Under the pieces are notes generated by a model. The model did no database searches. It saw nothing but the letters and a program-made list of their open reading frames with translations, and was not told the DNA's origin. A program made the position numbers and the translations under genes. Shown piece after piece: positions 57,481 through 64,000 of a stretch of DNA of 64,000 bases. The first letter of the stretch is position 1. The number at the start of each line of letters is the position of its first letter. Source of the DNA: Falciphora oryzae (taxonomy: Eukaryota > Ascomycota > Sordariomycetes > Magnaporthales > Magnaporthaceae); NCBI GenBank assembly GCA_000733355.1, contig JNVV01000035.1, positions 197,682 through 261,681 on the forward strand, read 5' to 3'.

Positions 57481-58697
57481 TTAAAAGGTTGCTTCCCCCG
57501 GCCCTGGGCGTGTGCTTTCAGCATGTTCTATCCTGAGACGGCGGCGTTCGCTCTTCGTCCTGTGACGCGAGACCTTCTCCTCCTCGGCCAGTTTCTTCTC
57601 CTCCTTCGCGATCCCCCACAGCAGCTTGACACGCTCCAGCTGGTCCAGGCGCTGCGCCTGCAGCTGCGCCTGCATGTAGCGGACGCCAAACATGGTCGAG
57701 CCCGCGTACGTGTCGACCCCGTCGGCGCCGCCGCTGCCGGCCCGCCTCCGCCGCGCCGCCTCGTTGTACACGCGGGGGGCCAGCCCGTGCGCCACCAGCT
57801 GCGTCTGAATCAGGTCGTCCCACTCGTCCTCGAGGCGCGCGGCCGCCGCCACGTCGCCGCGGTCCATCTCGACCATCCGCGAGATGCGCGACCCGCGCTT
57901 GAGCTCCATGGCGTGGATGGCAGCGCCCAGGCGGAGACTTTGTGGTTTGCGCACCCGCAGGAACGGGAAGCCGTTGACGGTCGCGGCCAGCTTGGGCAAG
58001 CCGCGCGCGCCGCTGAGCTCGGACGCGGGCGCCGGGCGGGTCGGGTGCTCGTACAGGAAGCGCGGCTGCGTCTGCGCCGGCGTGTGGCTGGTGGCGGCGG
58101 CGGCGAAGGCGGCGAGCGCGCCGCGGTAGTGGTCGTCGTCCTCGCCGAGGGAGCCGATCTTGCTGTAGGCCGGGTTTGGCACGCGGCGCAAAAAGGGGAT
58201 CGAGGGCCCGCGCACCCGCCCGCCCGAGAGGGTGCGCCGCTCGCCGGGCTGGTTGAGCCGCGGCCGCGAGCTGGGGGGCTCGTCGCCGAGGTCGATGCCG
58301 GCGCCTGCCGCGGCGGCGCGGCGGCGCTTGATGCGGTCCTCGTGGTAGCGGGTCAGGAAGTCGAGGACGGTCTTGTGGGCGGGGCTGTCGGGCTCGTGGG
58401 CGGCGGAGAGGAGGTCGAGGAACTGGTGGGATAGATGTTTCGTTAGTTCTGGCACCACTGAGGCCGCATTGGCTGGCAGCAGTAGATCGATGGGTATTGA
58501 GAAGGCCGTCGGCCCTACCTTGTATCCGTTGGACAGAGACGAGGTGACTAGGCGCGGGCTGACGTCGTTCCTGTTTCTCTGGAAGCCCTTGCGGATGAGG
58601 TGCTTGATGGGGTTGACTGTGCCGTCGCCCCGCGTCTGCGCATTCGGGAGGATGACGTGGGGGACCTGCCGGAGCAGGGCCCTATATAGCGCGAAGC
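57481..58697 (-). CDS. LYR-motif (Complex 1 LYR-like) mitochondrial protein, 5' end lost in assembly gap
   Basis: Exon 3 (58422-57481) and exon 2 (58697-58519) join in phase through a 96-nt intron (GTAGGG donor, GAACTAACG branch site, CACCAG acceptor). Exon 2 starts mid-codon after a TCATAG acceptor and reads FALYRALLRQVPHVILP, which has the L-Y-R tripeptide and surrounding helix of the LYR family. It continues with IKHLIRKGFQRNR. LYR proteins help assemble respiratory complexes or deliver iron-sulphur clusters in mitochondria. The C-terminal extension of over 300 residues is Ala/Arg-rich and ends in a helical, charged segment. The first exon must lie in or beyond the 130 unknown bases at 58723-58852, so the start is unknown. 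Confidence 0.7.
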
Positions 58698-58722
58698 CTA
58701 TGAAGGGTCAGACGTCAGGATG

Positions 58723-58852
58723 NNNNNNNNNNNNNNNNNNNNNNNNNNNNNNNNNNNNNNNNNNNNNNNNNNNNNNNNNNNNNNNNNNNNNNNNNNNNNN
58801 NNNNNNNNNNNNNNNNNNNNNNNNNNNNNNNNNNNNNNNNNNNNNNNNNNNN
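58723..58852. other. Assembly gap (130 N)
   Basis: A run of undetermined bases. It interrupts the first intron or first exon of the LYR-motif gene. Confidence 0.99.
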
Positions 58853-59507
58853 TACCGCTTTCGCGATGCCGCCCTGGGCACTGGAGTGCCTATGCTGGGA
58901 GGGACAGAGGAACAGGCCGACGTACATGCTATGCGATGACGCAAATCGCGCGCGGGCACGTAGAGGAGCGGCATTCACCTTTCTGTGGCCGACATGCCAG
59001 TCTAATCAAAGACTAGGTCTATCTTGCCCTCGCCCGGGCATGTACTGGACTATGGGAGCATTGGCATTGAATTGGGAGATGCGCGCAGAGCTTGGAAGAT
59101 TTCGGCGGATGTTCCCGTCGCCGCATCGAGGCGGGGAGTGTGGAGCCGGTAGAGGATGGGGTGACATCTCGCGATAGTTTCAGCCAATCATCGTGCCCCA
59201 CCCAACAACCAATTTCGAGCCCGGATTATTCAGGCCACCTAAAAGCTGAATTTCCAGCGATCAATTTGATGAATCGGGTTCCAGAGTCCCAGCCGATCAT
59301 CCTCCCACCCACCCGCAAAGTACCCATGTCACTCGACACCAGCCATCCACTCTATATCAATTTTTTGTTACCTTGAAGGAGAAAAAGGCAGTTGACAGGA
59401 GCTTAGGTGTCGATCACGTTTCTACACTGCGGAAGCTCCGGAACCCATTCCCCCATATCTCTGCATAGCCTCGGCTGGCGCCGCTAGCCTAACGCAGACT
59501 CGAGCCC
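58853..59507. other. Spacer between the gap and the phosphotransferase-like gene
   Basis: It probably contains the start of the LYR-motif gene on the minus strand (an ATG candidate lies near 58974) and the promoter of the plus-strand gene at 59508. Neither can be fixed from the sequence. Confidence 0.35.
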
Positions 59508-60669
59508 ATGGACGAGAGAAGTGCAAGGGCTAACGCCCGGACACTTGCGAACACGATTACTTTGAATCAGTTGACTGCGAAGCTGAAGACCGACCCGGCC
59601 GTCGATCTCACGGAATCCTTGGAGCAAAAGCTAGAATTATATCCCAAGCTCGTCCAAAGTCTTGTGCCTGCGGAGTCCCAGCCTCCCTCTGGTCAGGACG
59701 CTCCGGGCCCACCGTCTTCGCCAGCTCTCGAGGAAAGGCCTTATATCCTCAAGAACGAGTCAGCTGAGATCACTCATGTTCTGAGTGATGATATGGCGAC
59801 GCTACTGGCGGGTGACGGAAGTGTTGTTGATCAGAGTGCATCGCCATGCCAGCTCCCGCCTGCTCTTGTGGCCTCCCTCAACCAACTTCTTCGGGAGGGA
59901 GAAATCCTGCATGAACTCCACGAGCATTGGGTGATCGACATTGGGTCGGACAAAGTTGCCAAGATTGGCTTAGGCATTTGACCCTGATCATATCAGCAAC
60001 CTGCAATACATCAACGAGCACATCCCAGAAATCCCGACTCCTCGATTCCTTGGTGCTCTGTCCGGTGGCCGGTTGACCTACATCTTCATGTCTCGGTCCC
60101 AGGGTGTCACTCTTGAATCCGCCTGGCCTGATCTCACCACGGGACAGAAGCTGTCAGTTAAGCAGCAGCTAGCCGGGTATCTCAAGCGCCTCCGCGACGA
60201 GTCCCCTCCTGCTGGACAGATCCGACTTGGCAGCTTCGAGTCAGGCATCTGTAAGGATCTGAGAAGGTCACTACGCGTGTCGTCCGCGCCTTTATACAGC
60301 GAAACAGAGTGGAACGACTTCCTCTGCAAGGAGCCGGGCAGAACCACGACAGCGTGGATCTCGATGATCCGGTCCTTTATGACAGAAGACCACCGCATCG
60401 TTATGACGCACAGTGACCTCCACCCACGCAACATCATGGTTGTGTTAGGAGCGAGCGGCGATGGGGAAGCGGACGTTCGTGTCACGTCGGTACTAGATTG
60501 GGAGCTTGCTGGGTGGTACCCCGAGCATTGGGAATTCGTCCGAGCCCCCACCACAATTGGATCCCGAGGCCCTTTGAAGGATTGGGTCGAGTATCTTCCC
60601 ACTGATGCCATCGGGCAGTATCCTGTCGAGTACTCGCTGGACTGTCTCATCGGTCGTTGGCTCGGTTGA
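59508..60669 (+). pseudogene. Aminoglycoside phosphotransferase/choline-kinase-like protein with one frameshift
   Basis: The first part (59508-59979) reads MDERSARANARTLANTITL ... HWVIDIGSDKVAKIGLGI and then stops at TGA. In the +1 frame the protein continues at once from 59980: DPDHISNLQYINEHIPEIPT, then the kinase-like core with MTHSDLHPRNIMV (H-x-D-x4-N catalytic loop) and SVLDWELAGWYPEHWEF (metal-binding Asp), ending at TGA 60667-60669. One extra T near 59976-59979 (GGCATTTGACC) explains the break. With one base fewer the product would be about 386 residues, normal for this family. These fungal proteins are kinase-fold phosphotransferases of mostly unknown substrate. It could be a real mutation or an assembly error. 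Confidence 0.8.
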
Positions 60670-60752
60670 TGTAGCTGCAGTGGCATGCTGGTTTTCGCTT
60701 CTGTCCAGGCACTACCCGACACGTGTGCGCCCGCCAAACCTTTGACGACGAA

Positions 60753-61631
60753 CTAGGCAGACCCAACCTTGACGAGAAAAGAGAAAATATCATCAATCTC
60801 ATCTGGCACTTTGAACCAATGGCCCTCCTCCTCAGCGCCCGCATACTCTTTCCACTCAACGGCCCATCCCCCTTGGCCCAGGACATCGGCTGCCTGACGA
60901 CCTAGTTCCACATCTACGTACGCGTCGTCGACCCCGTGACCGAGGAAGATTGAGGTCTGCTCAAGAGATCCGATGGGCGCAAGCGTGTCGACGGGTGGTA
61001 TCATGGCAAGAACCACATCCTTCGGTTCCGTACTCCCAGACACCCGGGGCACCTCGCTATGGACGCTCGCCTGGCCAGTCAATAGGTCTTTGACATCGGT
61101 CGCAAACGGAAGCCAAGCGCTGGCGGCAAAAAAGCCGCCCAGTCTCCTTTCTGAGCCCCGTCGGGAGAGTAGCGCCCACATCCCTACCGCAGCCCCCTGG
61201 CTGATGCCCCCGAGTATCAATTTCTTCCGCGAGTCTCCGCCGAATCGCTCAATCTCCTCTTCCATAATGCGGGAGATGTGGTCCACAGACTCCAGGAGCC
61301 CGTTGACTTGAAGGTCTTGTCGTGCGGTGGGGTCCGTCAGGGAATGCGCTTCAAACCAAGCAGGCGTATGCTCTTGGAAAGCAGTGCTCCATAGCTCCTT
61401 CGAAGAGGGGAACACCCAACGCCAGCCGAGTAGTTTGTCGCAGAGTTTAGAGCCGTCAGAGAGTGTGGAGTCGAAGAAGTCGTTGGCAAACTCCTCGGCG
61501 TAGCTGCCGCGGCCATGGAGCACGATGGCTGTGTGGGTGTGCTCTGACTGGGATTGAACGATGTGGGATTGCCCGAACTTGTCTTCAGCCTCTTCTGCGC
61601 GAGGCGCGCCGTCGCCGCTAGGTTCATCCAT
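60753..61631 (-). CDS. Alpha/beta hydrolase, acyl-protein thioesterase/carboxylesterase type
   Basis: A single exon encodes 292 residues. IVLHGRGSYAEEF (oxyanion region), LILGGISQGAAVGM (nucleophile Ser in G-x-S-x-G), LGHGVDDAYVD (catalytic Asp) and EEEGHWFKVPDE (catalytic His) appear in the right order for the phospholipase/carboxylesterase family. No signal peptide is seen, so it is probably cytosolic. Relatives remove acyl groups from proteins or hydrolyse short esters. It converges on the phosphotransferase-like gene, with 83 bases between the ends. The ATG at 61631 is the first in frame. Confidence 0.88.
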   Translation of the reverse strand: MDEPSGDGAPRAEEAEDKFGQSHIVQSQSEHTHTAIVLHGRGSYAEEFANDFFDSTLSDGSKLCDKLLGWRWVFPSSKELWSTAFQEHTPAWFEAHSLTDPTARQDLQVNGLLESVDHISRIMEEEIERFGGDSRKKLILGGISQGAAVGMWALLSRRGSERRLGGFFAASAWLPFATDVKDLLTGQASVHSEVPRVSGSTEPKDVVLAMIPPVDTLAPIGSLEQTSIFLGHGVDDAYVDVELGRQAADVLGQGGWAVEWKEYAGAEEEGHWFKVPDEIDDIFSFLVKVGSA

Positions 61632-62571
61632 GATGGTAGTGAATACCTAGGTTCTGCCAGTTGTCGGGGGTATCATCCCTGGAAGCGCTGTCAAGAGTTG
61701 GTTTGCTGCGAGGCCACTTCAGCGCTTGCCAGATGCACGAACACCTACCCCACTACACGAACCCCACCGGCGGCGGCGTCCGAGGATCCTCGATGGCTCA
61801 ATGGTGCACATACGCCCCGTTTTATGCATGTTGGTGCCGAGTAGGCAAGGTCGTTTGATACTATTGTCGAGCGTCACGCCGACCAAGTACAGTCCTTAGC
61901 AAACAAGAGGCGTGTACCGAACCGCGCGTTTCCATTTGCATGTCCTCGAAGTGAGCGTTGTCGTTGCCCCTGGCCAAGACAAACTAGCCGCGCGCCTGTG
62001 TTACGCGCTGAATACCTGGGAATCCTGGTAGGAACCATGGGCCTGCATCAAGAATTGCACAGGATAGGGCGACATTAGAGGCCCAATGTGGCGATCACCC
62101 TGGATTTGCAATGACCATCAACCGAATCTACGCAATGAGATAGGGTCCCCTGAAAAACGAGGGATACAATGCGGCAGCCGCGGTTGCTCGCGCATACTAT
62201 TTCCTACCAAGCTAAGCGCGTCCAGGCGAGACACCCGGTCGGGTCGACATCAGGCCGGCGCCAAAGGTTGAGCGTAGATGCCGGAAATAGGCTCGATCCT
62301 GAAAGCTCGCCAGCCTTTTCATATCGTTACCATGATCTCGATATCGTGAAGGTGTCTATAAAGAGGAGGGGCGCGTCTTCCCGAAGATAGCTCCTCGCTC
62401 TTTATGCCATCCAACCCGCCAATCCATATACATTCTTGCCAAACACCATGTTCCTGTCTTCAATCACCCTCTCCCTCAAGTCTAAACAAGTCTCCGACGC
62501 CTCCCAAGTGCTTGCCGCATAGTACGCATCCTCAGACCACGCTCTGCAGCTACAACCGCGGTTCTTAGACC
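61632..62571. other. Spacer upstream of the hydrolase and the small frameshifted gene
   Basis: Divergent promoter space. TATA-like TCTATAAAGAGG at about 62356-62367 lies roughly 210 bases before the small gene on the plus strand. No protein-like frame is seen. Confidence 0.4.
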
Positions 62572-62972
62572 ATGAACGTCACTGTCAACATCTCCATCTA
62601 CGATGTTTTCGACCAGCGGGACCCAAACCCTGGGCGATCTACCTCCAGGGGCCTCAGCAACAAAACATCATCCTGCAAGTGTCCGACGACAAGCACGGCG
62701 TGGGATACTACGTCGAGAAGCCCATGTACGGCAAGCGGCCCCAGCGGTCTGCCAGACACCAGATGAACATTGCCGTGGGCACCATCGATGCCAACCGCTT
62801 AGACGCCGCGGTCGCCACCATCCAGGGCACACCTGTCGACAACGTCAGCACCACCTGGAACTGTCAGGCTTGGGTGATCGAAGCACTGGATGGCCTAGCC
62901 AACCTTGGCTTGTTCCGGTGGGATCCGCAGAGCAAAGAGAAAGTCTTGCAAAAGAGGCAGCATTGGCAGTAG
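62572..62972 (+). pseudogene. Small conserved-looking protein with one frameshift (unrecognised)
   Basis: MNVTVNISIYDVFDQ is read from 62572. A different frame takes over near 62619 with GPKPWAIYLQGPQQQNIILQ and continues DDKHGVGYYVEKPMYGK, then STTWNCQAWVIEALDGLANL and ends KRQHWQ at 62970-62972. The two parts fit together as one protein of about 133 residues if one base is missing around 62614-62619. The second frame has no ATG before 62679. The WNCQAWVIEAL segment with its single Cys looks functional and I believe related fungal hypothetical proteins exist, but I cannot name a family. An alternative is an undetected intron, though no donor and acceptor suit. Confidence 0.5.
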
Positions 62973-63827
62973 GAGTCTCGAGATCAGTCTCCCTTCCGAG
63001 TGGACGGTTCAGCATATGCTGAGCCGTTGCAGAGTCGTGCTGTTCTAGGTCTGCTGGCCAGACTTTGGCGCTGCCTCGATATCCAGACCGTACGTAATTC
63101 TATGTAGTATGTGTCAAGTGTAGTTAGCATGTTTCAACACCAGTTTCCCTGTCCTTTAGGAGTATTACTAGGACCCCACCCAAGTTCGACTTCCCGTGGC
63201 CTCGTCGCCTTGCTCAGCTGGCCATCCACGAGCCCTTGTGCGTGGGGTTGCCAGCTAGAAAATGCCGCCTATAATTTTCTGTTTTGTGAACATTATTACC
63301 GTTAATCCCCCCGAGGGCTTCCTTCTGATGCTTCAGTAGGAAATCTGCGGGGTTGGAGGGTGGCAGCATCCTCGTCTGCGGCCGAAACCATGTAGAGTCG
63401 GCAGGATCGGAGGGATGTTAAAGTGATATTGGTGGGCGGATCTTCCGCTGCCGTGAGTTTCGCATCAAGGAAATCGGTGGGTCGTAGTTACCTTACCCTT
63501 GAGAATCTCTGATCGTCGCCCGGCGGGGTGACGTGAGCCTAGTAAGGTGCCGCGATGTTGACTGACGCGGTTGGGAAGCTCGTAGAATGCCTTTGTAGTC
63601 GACTACCCGGGTACTAAGTAGGTACCTACCTATGTAAGGCCTGCTTAGACCGAAACGCCGTCTACGTGCAGGCGCCCTTTTTTTCCCTTTGCGCTGCTCA
63701 TAGAAAAAGTACCGAATCGAAAGGCTTCCATAGGCCTAACAGACATTTGAGACGGGCGCATGGATTCTTCCCCCAATTTCCCAGGCTTCTTTGCCTCCCT
63801 CAACTGTTTTGTTTCCTGCGACCGACC
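62973..63827. other. Spacer near the right edge
   Basis: No protein-like frame. It contains a GGTACCTACCTA run at about 63615-63632 like those near 6655 and 31360. Confidence 0.4.
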
Positions 63828-64000
63828 CTACTCTGGAAAAAAGCCCATACCTATCCGCTCATACACAAAAACCGCCCGGCACACAATAACACTGGCCATG
63901 TACCTCGCCACGATAGACGCGCTGTCTCTTATAGAGAAAAACAAGAGACCCGAGAGCACCACCGTGCCATACAGAGTGATCAACACATTGGCCACAGATA
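63828..64000 (-). CDS. Possible C-terminal end of a membrane protein (runs off the window)
   Basis: A frame open to the window edge reads about 57 residues before TAG at 63828-63830. It is hydrophobic: ANVLITLYGTVVLSGLLFFS, then RYMASVIVCRAVFVYERIG. This looks like two membrane spans of a larger protein. The piece is too short to place in a family and chance is possible. Confidence 0.3.
   Translation of the reverse strand, partial: SVANVLITLYGTVVLSGLLFFSIRDSASIVARYMASVIVCRAVFVYERIGMGFFPE

Overview
The window looks like chromosomal DNA of a filamentous ascomycete (Pezizomycotina, most likely a Sordariomycete). The evidence is short introns with GTRNGT donors, CTAAC/CTGAC branch sites and AG acceptors, long intergenic spaces, and typical gene families: a HET-domain protein, Zn2Cys6 and bZIP factors, a CYP505-type P450-reductase fusion, an F-box/ankyrin protein, ACS-type MFS carriers and a proteasome activator of the Blm10/PA200 family. 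Gene models below were spliced by eye and checked for phase. Family assignments come from motif recognition, not from a search.

Region 1 (1-3.75 kb) is a three-layer transposon nest. A palindromic, hAT-like foldback element (114-3240, 8-bp target duplication) sits inside a membrane-protein gene. Its right arm carries a solo LTR (722-1108, 5-bp duplication) and a Fot1/pogo-type element (1238-3103, TA duplication) whose transposase has three TAG stops and a lost catalytic aspartate. Region 2 (4-13 kb) holds a HET-domain gene, a DJ-1/PfpI gene with a GC-AG intron, a 3-kb gene-free stretch and a Gln/His/Pro-rich gene. Region 3 (13.4-14.2 kb) holds a second solo LTR and a small MITE, followed by 3 kb of gene-free DNA. 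Region 4 (17-26 kb) has a seven-exon P450 and a very long Blm10/PA200 gene. Region 5 (29-35 kb) has a decayed MFS carrier, an F-box/ankyrin gene and a probable F-box/ankyrin remnant.

Region 6 (35.7-43.6 kb) is the best candidate for a functional group: a D-2-hydroxyacid dehydrogenase, a Zn2Cys6 regulator, an ACS-family MFS carrier and a DHDPS-family aldolase. The carrier and the aldolase diverge from a shared 1-kb spacer. I infer uptake and cleavage of an organic or sugar acid; the substrate is not visible in the sequence. Region 7 (44-50 kb) has a degenerate PD-(D/E)XK-like protein converging on a self-sufficient CYP505-type P450:reductase. Region 8 (50.7-64 kb) has a second MITE copy, a secreted acidic repeat protein with kexin-like sites, a bZIP factor, an LYR-motif gene running into a 130-base assembly gap, an aminoglycoside-phosphotransferase-like gene and a small conserved-looking gene (each with one frameshift), and an alpha/beta hydrolase between them. 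A possible membrane-protein end lies at the right edge.

I saw no convincing tRNA, rRNA or CRISPR feature. The overall picture is a gene-moderate eukaryotic accessory region with several broken genes.
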